Source: Bacteroidales bacterium Bact_07 (GTDB taxonomy: Bacteria; Bacteroidota; Bacteroidia; Bacteroidales; Tenuifilaceae). Taken from it: 56,979 bases of DNA. Positions 25,138 to 33,000 of this stretch are shown here, in pieces; the stretch's first letter is position 1, and every line of letters begins with the position of its first letter. The notes beneath the pieces are model-generated. The model was not told the DNA's origin. It was given only the letters and a program-made list of their open reading frames with translations, and made no database searches. The stretch covers positions 1 through 56,979 of the forward strand of contig LUYY01000022.1 of assembly GCA_001603415.1 (NCBI GenBank), written 5' to 3'. The translations under genes and the position numbers were made by a program.

Positions 25138-26115
25138 TTACCACCCCAACACGTATGCAAAAATTAGCGGTGCCACAATGGTAGCATCGGATTCAATAAT
25201 GAATTTTGGGGTATCGATATTAAGCTTACCCCAGGTTATTTTTTCGTTGGGTACAGCCCCCGAGTAAGAGCCATAGCTGGTGGTTGAGTCGCTGATTTGG
25301 CAGAAATAGCTCCAGAAAGGTACTCCGGTTCTCTCTAAATCCTGATGGAGCATGGGAACCACACAAATGGGGAAATCGCCGGCAATACCACCGCCAATCT
25401 GGAAGAATCCAACACCCTCGGTTCCGGCATTGTTGGTGTACCAGTCGGCAAGGTACATCATGTACTCAATACCCGATTTTACAATCGATGGTTTTAGCTC
25501 GCCGGTTATACAGTACGAGGCAAAAATGTTACCCATGGTTGAGTCTTCCCAGCCAGGGACCACGATAGGCAAGTTCTTTTCGGCAGCAGCAATCATCCAT
25601 GAGTTTTTTGGGTCAATTTGGTAGTATTGCTCAAGCACTCCGCTACGGAGCATTTTGTACATATACTCGTGAGGGAAGTAGCGCTCACCTTTATCTTGTG
25701 CTTCCTTCCATACATCAAACAGGTGCGATTGTAAACGGCGGAAAGCCTCTTCCTCCGGGATACAGGTATCGGTTACACGGTTTAAACCGCTCTGTAGCAG
25801 TTCCCATTCCTGTTGAGGCGTAAGGTCGCGGTAGTGCGGAACGCGTTTATAGTGATTGTGAGCAACCAGATTCATAAGATCCTCCTCAAGGTTAGCACCA
25901 GTGCACGAAATGATTTGGACCTTATCCTGGCGTATCATTTCGGCTAGGCTGATACCAAGCTCAGCGGTGCTCATGGCACCGGCTAGGGTTATCATCATCT
26001 TTTTCCCGCTCTCAACATGAGCCTTGTAAGCCTTGGCTGCATCAACCAGTGTGGCTGAGTTGAAGTGCAGGTAGTGCTTCTCTATAAACGAAGTTATAGG
26101 TTTACTACTGTTCAT
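25138..26115 (-). CDS. Deoxyhypusine synthase family protein
   Basis: A 325-residue member of the deoxyhypusine synthase family, which transfers the aminobutyl group of spermidine via NAD. The lysine that forms the enzyme-substrate imine is present: K297 in the C-terminal block PNEKITWGKL, preceded by SDSTTSYGSYSGA. The NAD-site segments ITLAGAMSTAELG and GGGIAGDFPICV also match. Bacteria lack eIF5A, so the true acceptor is not a eukaryotic-type hypusine lysine. Some bacterial homologues have been linked to homospermidine or polyamine chemistry, but the function here is unknown. It follows rpiB by 38 bases on the same strand and is probably cotranscribed. Confidence 0.9.
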   Translation of the reverse strand: MNSSKPITSFIEKHYLHFNSATLVDAAKAYKAHVESGKKMMITLAGAMSTAELGISLAEMIRQDKVQIISCTGANLEEDLMNLVAHNHYKRVPHYRDLTPQQEWELLQSGLNRVTDTCIPEEEAFRRLQSHLFDVWKEAQDKGERYFPHEYMYKMLRSGVLEQYYQIDPKNSWMIAAAEKNLPIVVPGWEDSTMGNIFASYCITGELKPSIVKSGIEYMMYLADWYTNNAGTEGVGFFQIGGGIAGDFPICVVPMLHQDLERTGVPFWSYFCQISDSTTSYGSYSGAVPNEKITWGKLNIDTPKFIIESDATIVAPLIFAYVLGW

Positions 26116-26153
26116 TGTTTTAAGTGTTTACAGGTTGATACTAAATTGATATG

Positions 26154-26594
26154 CTACTTTACAGGAATTTTCTCAACTCTACGGGCATGGCGTCCACCCT
26201 CGAAACGGGCATCAAGAAAAGCCTTAACAATCTGCTTTGCCTCGCTTACACTTACAAACCTTGCGGGTATAGCGCAAACATTGGCATCGTTATGCTGGCG
26301 GGCAAGTGTTGCAATTTCGGGAATCCAGCACAAAGCCGACCGTACCCCCTGATGCTTATTGGCTGTAATTGATACTCCATTGCCGCTGCCACAAAGCAAA
26401 ATGCCTAACTGGTAATCGCCCTTTTCAATGGCAGTTGCTAAGGGGTGTGCAAAATCAGGATAGTCCACACTATCCTCGCCGTGTGTTCCAAAATCCCATA
26501 CACTGTAACCTAACTCTGCAAGGTATTTCTTCAACTCCTCCTTGGTTGCATACCCTGCATGGTCCGATGCTATGGCAAGCGTTGGTTTACTCAT
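26154..26594 (-). CDS. rpiB: Ribose 5-phosphate isomerase B
   Basis: Interconverts ribose 5-phosphate and ribulose 5-phosphate. A 146-residue LacAB/RpiB protein with the start IASDHAGYATKEELKKYL, the YPDFAHPLA segment and the active-site LLCGSGNGVSITANKHQGVRSAL, where the cysteine is the catalytic base. The length is normal. A 228-base heptamer array begins only 8 bases before the start codon, so its promoter is either inside or beyond the array. Confidence 0.96.
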   Translation of the reverse strand: MSKPTLAIASDHAGYATKEELKKYLAELGYSVWDFGTHGEDSVDYPDFAHPLATAIEKGDYQLGILLCGSGNGVSITANKHQGVRSALCWIPEIATLARQHNDANVCAIPARFVSVSEAKQIVKAFLDARFEGGRHARRVEKIPVK

Positions 26595-26602
26595 ATTATC
26601 AG

Positions 26603-26860
26603 AGATTCAAAATTCAAGATTCAAAATTCAAGATTCAAAATTCAAGATTCAAAATTCAAGATTCAAAATTCAAAATTCAAAATTCAAAATTCAAAATTCA
26701 AGATTCAAGATTCAAAATTCAAAATTCAAAATTCAAGATTCAAAATTAAGATTCAAGATTCAAAATTCAAAATTCAAAATTCAAGATTCAAAATTAAGAT
26801 TTAAGATTCAAAATTCAAGATTCAAGATTCTGTCCCGTGAAGCGAGATTTAAGATTCAAG
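26603..26860. repeat. Heptamer array B: about 32 units of ATTCAAR upstream of rpiB
   Basis: Tandem heptamers AGATTCA and AAATTCA run from 26603 to 26830, with two one-base-shortened irregularities (aaattaagatt). A 20-base insert containing TGTCCCG at 26831-26850 follows, then one more unit to 26860. Read toward rpiB the unit is TTGAATY. The array encodes the stop codon of the four-helix-bundle gene. Peptides translated from it (FKIQNSKFKIQ and similar) are artefacts. Confidence 0.95.
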
Positions 26861-27242
26861 TTTTATATTTAATTCCTTTATAATCCGATTTTTTTAGATA
26901 TGATATAAATCCTGATAGTTTTTTACTAATTGATAAAAGCATTTCAACTACGCGATCACATTCTTGCTTTGTAATATAACCAAAATCAAATGCTCTATAA
27001 ATCTGAGATCTTGTTTCTCCACAAGAGCCTTTAGATATAAATAAAAATTGAATTAATTCTTTATTCCCTCCACGCTCAAATCCCTCGGCAATATTGTCCA
27101 TGATTGAACCACTTGATGAAAGAATCTGATTTCTTAAAATATAATCTTTCGCAAATTTTTCATTATCACATAAGCCTTTTATAAATCTACATAATTCTCT
27201 TGCATCTTGCCAAATATCAATATCTTCAAATCTCTCAATCAT
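26856..27242 (-). CDS. Four-helix bundle protein (S23 / TIGR02436 type)
   Basis: A 128-residue protein starting MIERFEDIDIWQDARELCRFI, with the recognisable core SSSGSIMDNIAEGFERGG and KGSCGETRSQIYRAFDFGYI. This is the four-helix-bundle family first found in intervening sequences of 23S rRNA genes. The function is unknown, possibly nucleic-acid-associated. The frame continues upstream for about 47 codons of translated repeat, so Met 27242 is taken as the start. The gene is bracketed by heptamer arrays on both sides (from 2-4 bases before the start, and providing its TGA stop). It therefore looks like a self-contained cassette inserted between rpiB and ugd. Confidence 0.85.
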   Translation of the reverse strand: MIERFEDIDIWQDARELCRFIKGLCDNEKFAKDYILRNQILSSSGSIMDNIAEGFERGGNKELIQFLFISKGSCGETRSQIYRAFDFGYITKQECDRVVEMLLSISKKLSGFISYLKKSDYKGIKYKT

Positions 27243-27244
27243 TA

Positions 27245-27362
27245 TCTCTGAAATCTGGAATCCCGCAAAGGCGGGACAGGTTCTGGAATCTGAAATCTTA
27301 AATCTGAAATCTGGAATCTGGAATCTGAAATCTGGAATCTGAAATCTGGAATCTGAAATCTC
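27245..27362. repeat. Heptamer array E: TCTGAAA/TCTGGAA units with an internal hairpin
   Basis: About 14 heptamers, mostly alternating TCTGAAA and TCTGGAA. They are interrupted near the left end by the hairpin TCCCGC-AAAG-GCGGGA (27261-27276) and CAGG. The array fills the whole gap between the ugd stop (27367) and the four-helix-bundle start (27242). Read toward the latter gene the unit is TTCAGAT or TTCCAGA. Confidence 0.92.
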
Positions 27363-27366
27363 GGAA

Positions 27367-28752
27367 CTAATAACTTTTCCCAATCGCTTTTACCTTAAAT
27401 CCAATTTCCAAAAGTTTTTTATGATCAAGAATATTGCGGCCATCGAAGATAAAGGCGGGTTTCATCATGTTATCGAATATGCGCTGCCAGTCGTAGGTTT
27501 TGAACTCGTCCCATTCGGTGATGATGGCAATGGCATGGGCATTCTTGCAGGCTTCGTAGGGGTCGCTAACTACCGTCAGGTGTTTACGATTCTCATCCGG
27601 TGAACGTGTTCCCAAATAATCCAGATCGGCGTACATGCTTTTAGCCGGTACCTTGGGGTCGTACACCCAGATGTTGGCCATATCGTTGAGCAGGTGATCG
27701 GCAACATAAATGGCTGCGCTCTCGCGGGTATCGTTGGTATCCTTTTTAAAGGCCCAGCCTAACATGGCAATTTTTTTGCCACTAACCGTATTAAACAGGG
27801 TGTGAATGATATTCTGAGCAAACCGACGCTTCTGATAATCGTTAAGGGCTATTACCTGCTCCCAGTAACGGGCCACTTCAGGCAAGCCAAAGTACTCACA
27901 AAGGTAAACCAGGTTAAGGATATCCTTTTGGAAACAGGACCCACCAAAGCCAACCGAGGCTTTCAGGAACTTAGGTCCAATGCGCGAATCGGTACCAATG
28001 GCATAGGCCACCTCGTCCACATCGGCGCCAGTTGCCTCGCAAAGAGCTGAAATGCTATTGATTGACGAAATACGCTGAGCAAGGAAAGCATTGGCTGTGA
28101 GCTTTGAAAGTTCCGACGACCAAAGGCGGGTTTGTATGATACGCTCACGAGGCACCCAACCAGCATAAACCTGAGTTAGAGCCTCAATGGCAGCAAGGCC
28201 CTCAGGTGTTTGATCGCCACCAATCAGAACCCTATCGGGTTCAAGTAAATCCTTAATGGCAGTTCCCTCGGCAAGAAATTCGGGGTTTGAAAGTACCTGA
28301 AAACGTGCCTTATTCCCAGTTTCGGAAAGAATAGTTTTAATAGCCTGGGCTGTACGTACTGGTAGTGTTGACTTTTCAACCACAATCTTATCGGTTGTAG
28401 CCACCTCGGCAATTTGTCGGGCACAAAGCTCAACATACCGCAAATCGGCGGCTCTGCCCTTGCCTAACCCATAGGTTTTGGTAGGAGTGTTTACGCTAAT
28501 GAATATCATATCGGCCTCACGGATTCCTTTTTCGATGTCGGTGTCGAAGAAAAGGTTACGACCGCGTGCCAGTTTAACCACATCGAGCAATCCGGGTTCA
28601 TAAACGGGTAAATCGTCGGTATTCCATGCTGCAATGCGCTCAGCATTGATATCTACAACGTTTACCCTAATATGCGGATTTTTTAGGGCAATTACCGCCA
28701 TTGTGGGTCCACCCACATAACCAGCACCGATGCAGCAGATGTTTTTTATCAT
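27367..28752 (-). CDS. ugd: UDP-glucose 6-dehydrogenase, animal-type
   Basis: Oxidises UDP-glucose to UDP-glucuronate with two NAD+. A 461-residue protein from ATG 28752 (MIKNICCIGAGYVGG), with a GxGYVG dinucleotide fold, EKSTLPVRTA, the catalytic C273 in FGGSCFQKDIL (equivalent to Cys276 of human UGDH), and GWAFKKDTNDTRES. The long length and motifs match the animal-like UGDH class found in many Bacteroidota. It lies downstream of the sugar operon but behind a terminator and a heptamer array, so it is probably a separate transcript. UDP-glucuronate could feed the same polysaccharides. Confidence 0.94.
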   Translation of the reverse strand: MIKNICCIGAGYVGGPTMAVIALKNPHIRVNVVDINAERIAAWNTDDLPVYEPGLLDVVKLARGRNLFFDTDIEKGIREADMIFISVNTPTKTYGLGKGRAADLRYVELCARQIAEVATTDKIVVEKSTLPVRTAQAIKTILSETGNKARFQVLSNPEFLAEGTAIKDLLEPDRVLIGGDQTPEGLAAIEALTQVYAGWVPRERIIQTRLWSSELSKLTANAFLAQRISSINSISALCEATGADVDEVAYAIGTDSRIGPKFLKASVGFGGSCFQKDILNLVYLCEYFGLPEVARYWEQVIALNDYQKRRFAQNIIHTLFNTVSGKKIAMLGWAFKKDTNDTRESAAIYVADHLLNDMANIWVYDPKVPAKSMYADLDYLGTRSPDENRKHLTVVSDPYEACKNAHAIAIITEWDEFKTYDWQRIFDNMMKPAFIFDGRNILDHKKLLEIGFKVKAIGKSY

Positions 28753-28755
28753 AAA

Positions 28756-28832
28756 GTTCAAGGTTTAAAGTTCAAGGTTCAGGGTTCAAGGTTTAAGGTT
28801 CAAGGTTTAAGGTTCAAGGTTCAAGGTTCAAG
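28756..28832. repeat. Heptamer array C: 11 units of GTTYARR upstream of ugd
   Basis: Exactly 11 tandem heptamers of the form GTTCAAG, GTTTAAR or GTTCAGG, ending 3 bases from the ugd start codon. Same unit and orientation relative to the gene as arrays A and D; array D also has 11 units. Confidence 0.93.
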
Positions 28833-28960
28833 GCTAACGTTTAACATCTTTACAGCTTCGCCCTGTCAGTCACACCGGATTGGTATGACCTACCAAGGTT
28901 TATGGTACGAAAATAATACAAATTGGGCAAAGAGCCCGAAAAATTTTGTCACTAAATATA

Positions 28961-28983
28961 AACAAAGCCCCACGAGGGGGCTT
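28961..28983 (-). terminator. Terminator of the diacetamido-sugar operon
   Basis: Minus-strand stem AAGCCCC / GGGGCTT with a five-base loop, followed by TTGTTT. It lies 26 bases after the stop of the nucleotide-sugar dehydrogenase at 29010, separating that operon from ugd. Confidence 0.75.
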
Positions 28984-29009
28984 AATATTTTGAAAATCAA
29001 TTTGATGTT

Positions 29010-30302
29010 TTACAAGCTCCAGTAAGTTAAATCATGTATTTTCCCTCGGTAGATACCCTTAACATCTACAAAAACGCAACCGGTATTGGCAAGGTTTTTA
29101 AACCAATCGTCATTAAGGTTGATGTACTGGTGATGGCTTACGGCAACTATTATGGCATCGTACTTGCCTTTAGGATCTGAGACCATATCGAAACCATACT
29201 CTTCCTTAACCTCATGGCTATCGGCGTAAGGGTCAATAACATCGATATTCTGCACGCCGAACGATTTTAACTCGTTGTAAATATCAACCACTTTAGAGTT
29301 ACGAATATCGCTTACATTCTCCTTGAAAGTAACCCCCATGATGAGAACGCGTGAATCCTTTGGGTTTTTATCGGCAGCAATAATTTTCTTAACGGTTTGC
29401 TTAGCCACATAACCACCCATGGAGTCGTTGATAAAACGACCAGCAGTAATGATTTGTGGGTGGTAGCCTAGTTCTTTAGCCTTGTAAACCAGGTAGTAAG
29501 GATCAACCCCAATACAATGACCACCCACAAGGCCGGGATAAAATTTTAAAAAGTTCCACTTGGTTCCAGCTGCCTCAAGCACCTCGTAAGTGTTAATACC
29601 CATGCGGTTAAAAATGATGGAGAGTTCATTCATAAAGGCGATATTGATATCGCGTTGGGTATTTTCAATAATCTTTGCAGCCTCAGCAACCTTAATGGAG
29701 CTGGCACGGTGAATGCCTGCCTTAATAATAAGCTCATAGGTTTTAGCAATCTCCTCAGCCGATTGGGCATCGCAACCGGAAGTAATTTTTTTGATTGTGG
29801 TTAAGGTATGCTCCTTGTCGCCAGGGTTAATGCGTTCGGGCGAAAAGCCTACTTTAAAATCCTGAATGTACTTTAGGCCTGAAAGCTCCTCAAGCAAAGG
29901 AACGCAATCCTCCTCGGTACAGCCCGGATAAACGGTCGACTCGTAAACCACATAATCGCCCTTTTTTAGAACTTGGCCAACTGTGCGGGTTGCTGAAAGT
30001 AATGGCTTTAAGTCGGGCAGGTTGTGCTCATCGATAGGTGTTGGCACAGCCACCACGTAGAACTTGGCCTTACTTAAATCATCGATGTTGGATGTAAACT
30101 CAATATCACAACCCCTAAAGGCCTCGGGTTCCAGCTCACGGCTGGGGTCAATACCCTTTTTCATCAGTTCTACCCTGTCGGGTTTAATATCGAAACCGAT
30201 AACTGAGAGTTTACGGGCAAATTCCAATGCAATGGGCAAACCCACGTACCCTAAACCAATAACTGCTAATTTTTCCTTTTTTGAAACAAGTTCGCTATAC
30301 AT
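29010..30302 (-). CDS. wbpA: UDP-N-acetylglucosamine 6-dehydrogenase (WbpA type)
   Basis: Four-electron oxidation of UDP-GlcNAc to the glucuronic acid, the first step toward UDP-diacetamido-uronic acid. The 430-residue protein has the GLGYVGLP NAD fold, VVAVPTPID, YESTVYPG, the substrate-binding GFSPERINPGD and the catalytic C263 in GGHCIGVDPYYL, features of the WbpA/TviB class rather than classic Ugd. The gene sits 3 bases after the WbpB-type gene in an operon with WbpD- and WbpE-type genes, which fixes the pathway better than sequence alone. The symbol is by analogy with Pseudomonas. Confidence 0.88.
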   Translation of the reverse strand: MYSELVSKKEKLAVIGLGYVGLPIALEFARKLSVIGFDIKPDRVELMKKGIDPSRELEPEAFRGCDIEFTSNIDDLSKAKFYVVAVPTPIDEHNLPDLKPLLSATRTVGQVLKKGDYVVYESTVYPGCTEEDCVPLLEELSGLKYIQDFKVGFSPERINPGDKEHTLTTIKKITSGCDAQSAEEIAKTYELIIKAGIHRASSIKVAEAAKIIENTQRDINIAFMNELSIIFNRMGINTYEVLEAAGTKWNFLKFYPGLVGGHCIGVDPYYLVYKAKELGYHPQIITAGRFINDSMGGYVAKQTVKKIIAADKNPKDSRVLIMGVTFKENVSDIRNSKVVDIYNELKSFGVQNIDVIDPYADSHEVKEEYGFDMVSDPKGKYDAIIVAVSHHQYINLNDDWFKNLANTGCVFVDVKGIYRGKIHDLTYWSL

Positions 30303-30305
30303 AGA

Positions 30306-31253
30306 TTAAAGATTGATTGTTTTACAGAACGGGTGAAAATCGCCGGTTAAACCAACCGGTGCCATATTTCGAATGGTATAAACGGTTTCAATTGAAGAGC
30401 GGGCATCGTTTAACCCGAAGCTATTACCTGCAAGAATCTCACGGTAACTAGTAGTATGCAAATCGGTAAAGCCCTCGCTAAACTCCAACTCCTTATCGGC
30501 AATGCGAATGGAACGGTATGTCCGCTGCCCCTTCTCCTTGAGGGCATTTGGAATATCATCATAGTCAACGCTTAAGAACCATCGAACACGAGCCTTTTCC
30601 AGTTCCAGATAACCAGCAGCTTTGTCGGGACGGGAAACATGCACAATGCTCGACTTAACATCACCAAAAATCCACGATAGCATATCGAAGAAATGCACAC
30701 CGATATTGGTGGCTACCCCACCCGACTTCTGGAGATCACCTTTCCATGAGATGAAATACCAACGTCCACGGCTGGTAATGTAGGTTAGATCGATATCAAA
30801 AATCTTATCCTTAGGGGCGCTGTCGATCTGCTTTTTCAGCTCAATGATAGTAGGATGTAACCTAAGTTGAAGTATTGTGCTGATACGTTTGCCGGTTTCC
30901 TTTTCAATTTCCGCAAGGGCATCAATATTCCAGGGATTTAGAACTATTGGTTTTTCGCAAATAGCGTTAGCTCCCTGCCGAAGTGCAAAACGGATATGCG
31001 AATCGTGAAGGTAGTTTGGTGTACAAATGCTAACGTAATCAACCTTAATACCCTGACGTTTGAGTTTATCGATATGCCTATCGAACCTTTCGTACTCCAC
31101 AAAAAAATCGGCTTCGGGAAAATAGCTATCCATTATTCCCACACAGTCGTGCTTGTCGAGCGCAGCTAGAAGATTATTACCGGTTTCCTTAATTGCTTTA
31201 AGGTGACGTGGAGCGATAAAACCGGCCGCTCCAATAAGTGCAAAATTCTTCAT
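30306..31253 (-). CDS. wbpB: UDP-GlcNAcA 3-dehydrogenase, Gfo/Idh/MocA family (WbpB/WlbA type)
   Basis: Oxidises C3 of UDP-GlcNAcA, giving the keto-sugar used by the aminotransferase. The 315-residue protein begins MKNFALIGAAGFIAPRHLKAI, strikingly like WlbA/WbpB. It carries the family CEKP motif (lysine catalytic), VSICTPNYLH, LTYITSRGRWY, SWKGD and GVATNIGVHFFDML. These words are specific enough to assign this subgroup rather than a general Gfo/Idh enzyme. It is the third gene of the operon, 3 bases from its neighbours on each side. Confidence 0.93.
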   Translation of the reverse strand: MKNFALIGAAGFIAPRHLKAIKETGNNLLAALDKHDCVGIMDSYFPEADFFVEYERFDRHIDKLKRQGIKVDYVSICTPNYLHDSHIRFALRQGANAICEKPIVLNPWNIDALAEIEKETGKRISTILQLRLHPTIIELKKQIDSAPKDKIFDIDLTYITSRGRWYFISWKGDLQKSGGVATNIGVHFFDMLSWIFGDVKSSIVHVSRPDKAAGYLELEKARVRWFLSVDYDDIPNALKEKGQRTYRSIRIADKELEFSEGFTDLHTTSYREILAGNSFGLNDARSSIETVYTIRNMAPVGLTGDFHPFCKTINL

Positions 31254-31256
31254 TAG

Positions 31257-31841
31257 TTATTCAATTCTGAAAACCTGATTATTTTCAAGTTTATACTTTT
31301 GTCCACTCTCGGGGCATACGGCAATGCCCTCGGCATTAAACACCAAACGATGCCCATACTCACTCATCCATCCTATTTGTCGGGCTGGATTACCCACCAC
31401 AAGAGCATAGGGCTTTACGTCCTTAGTTACCACTGCGCCGGCACCAATAAACGAGAATTCGCCTAAGGTTACTCCACATACAATGGTTGCATTTGCACCA
31501 ATGGTGGCGCTTCGTTTAACCAGAGTGGTCATATACTCACTCTTCCGATTAATAGCGCTACGTGGATTTATCACATTGGTGAAAACCATTGAAGGTCCAA
31601 GGAAAACATCGTCCTCGCAGATAACGCCTGTGTAAATAGAAACGTTATTTTGGACTTTAACGTTTCTACCCAATTTAACCCCAGGGGAAACAACCACATT
31701 TTGCCCAATATTACAGTTTTCGCCAATTTCGCAGCCAGTCATTATATGGCTGAAATGCCAAATTTTAGTACCTGTACCAATCGCACAACCCGGGTCGATA
31801 ACTGCTGTTTCGTGGGCAAAGTAGCTCATTTCCATAACCAA
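31257..31841 (-). CDS. wbpD: UDP-3-amino-sugar N-acetyltransferase (WbpD/WlbB type)
   Basis: Acetylates the 3-amino group to form UDP-2,3-diacetamido-2,3-dideoxyglucuronic acid. A left-handed beta-helix acetyltransferase of up to 194 residues with hexapeptide repeats (IGTGTKIWHFSHI, IGQNVVVSPGV, VQNNVSIYTGV), GPSMVFTNVINPRS, LVKRSATIGANATIVCGV and NPARQIGWMSE. The best start is probably the fifth codon (MSYFAHE, 31829), by analogy with family members. It lies between the aminotransferase and dehydrogenase genes with 3- and 15-base gaps. Confidence 0.92.
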   Translation of the reverse strand: MVMEMSYFAHETAVIDPGCAIGTGTKIWHFSHIMTGCEIGENCNIGQNVVVSPGVKLGRNVKVQNNVSIYTGVICEDDVFLGPSMVFTNVINPRSAINRKSEYMTTLVKRSATIGANATIVCGVTLGEFSFIGAGAVVTKDVKPYALVVGNPARQIGWMSEYGHRLVFNAEGIAVCPESGQKYKLENNQVFRIE

Positions 31842-31856
31842 AAATTTAATCCAAAA

Positions 31857-32990
31857 TTACTCTTTTAGTGCTACCATTAAATTATCAACGATATATTTTA
31901 TAACATCATCGGTTAATTCGGTATGCATTGGAAGCGAAATCACCGAGTTCGAAAGAGTGTCGGAAACCTGAAACGATCGACCTAAGTTAAACTCACGATA
32001 TGGATCAAAAGCTTTTTGCATGTGAAGGGGAATTGGATAGTAAACCATGGTAGGAATGCCTTTAGCAGCCAATTCCTTTTGCAATTTATCGCGATCGACA
32101 CCGGTAAGCTTCAGGGTGTACTGATGAAAAATATGGTTGCTCCATTTAGCGCGGGCTGGGGTAATAACCTTACTGCAAGGTTTTAGCATTGCATCGTAAA
32201 CATTTGCAGCCTCAATACGGGCTTTATTGAATGAATCAAGGTATTTTAACTTAACCCTAAGAATGGCAGCCTGAATGGTATCGAGACGGGAGTTAACACC
32301 TATACGGTCGTGATGGTAACGCACCTTCATGCCATGGTTGGCTATTGAACGGATTTCGGCTGCCAAAGCATCATCGTTGGTAAAAAGGGCACCACCATCG
32401 CCATAGCATCCCAGATTTTTTGAAGGGAAAAACGATGTTGTACCAATAGTGCCTATGGTTCCTGCCTTAGCAACTCTACCATCGGAATGGTAGTAATCGG
32501 CCCCCAAGGCTTGGGCTGTATCTTCAATAACGTAAAGATTATGCTTTTGGGCTACACGCATCACTTCATCCATGTTGGCACACTGCCCAAATAGGTGAAC
32601 GGGAATAATTGCTTTAGTTTTGGGGGTTATGGCTTCCTCTAACCTTTTTATATCGATAGTAAAGGTAGATGGATCAACATCGACAAGAATTGGAGTAAGG
32701 CCAAGAAGTGCAACTACTTCAACCGTGGCAATAAAAGTAAAGTCGGGCGTGATAACTTCATCGCCCGGTTTTAAATCGAGTGCCATTAGCGCAACCTGTA
32801 GGGCATCGGTTCCATTGGCACAGCCAATTACATGCTTAACACCAAGGTACGAAGCCAATTCATCCTGAAACAAACTAACCTCTTTCCCTTTAATGAAAGC
32901 TGTACTGTCGATAACTTCCTGAATGGCAGCATCAATCTCATCTTTTATCTTTAGATACTGCCCCTTTAGGTCGCACATCTGGATGTTCAT
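31857..32990 (-). CDS. wbpE: UDP-3-keto-sugar aminotransferase, DegT/DnrJ family (WbpE/WlbC type)
   Basis: PLP-dependent transaminase that places the 3-amino group using glutamate. A 377-residue DegT/DnrJ/EryC1/StrS protein with GCANGTDALQVAL, DEVITPDFTFIAT, VHLFGQ, IEDTAQALGA and the PLP lysine K191 in FFPSKNLGCYGDGG. It is the first gene of the four-gene operon; arrays of heptamers separate it from rny upstream. Context makes WbpE/WlbC much more likely than other DegT enzymes. The C2 epimerase WbpI/WlbD and glycosyltransferases are not in this window. Confidence 0.91.
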   Translation of the reverse strand: MNIQMCDLKGQYLKIKDEIDAAIQEVIDSTAFIKGKEVSLFQDELASYLGVKHVIGCANGTDALQVALMALDLKPGDEVITPDFTFIATVEVVALLGLTPILVDVDPSTFTIDIKRLEEAITPKTKAIIPVHLFGQCANMDEVMRVAQKHNLYVIEDTAQALGADYYHSDGRVAKAGTIGTIGTTSFFPSKNLGCYGDGGALFTNDDALAAEIRSIANHGMKVRYHHDRIGVNSRLDTIQAAILRVKLKYLDSFNKARIEAANVYDAMLKPCSKVITPARAKWSNHIFHQYTLKLTGVDRDKLQKELAAKGIPTMVYYPIPLHMQKAFDPYREFNLGRSFQVSDTLSNSVISLPMHTELTDDVIKYIVDNLMVALKE

Positions 32991-33000
32991 AGACTAAAAG

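Noticed and set aside
26559..26883. Overlapping open frames encoding long FKIQNSKFKIQDS-type repeats
   Set aside because: They are translations of the heptamer array B in all three frames. A 7-base unit without stops keeps every frame open, so there is no evidence of a real protein.
27243..27383. N-terminal extension of the four-helix-bundle protein (DSRFQIPDFRF repeats)
   Set aside because: This is translated array E plus the ugd 3' end. The family start MIERFEDIDIW is at 27242.
29010..30302. A second plain UDP-glucose dehydrogenase
   Set aside because: The motif set and the WbpB/D/E neighbours fit a UDP-GlcNAc 6-dehydrogenase; ugd proper is the separate gene at 27367.
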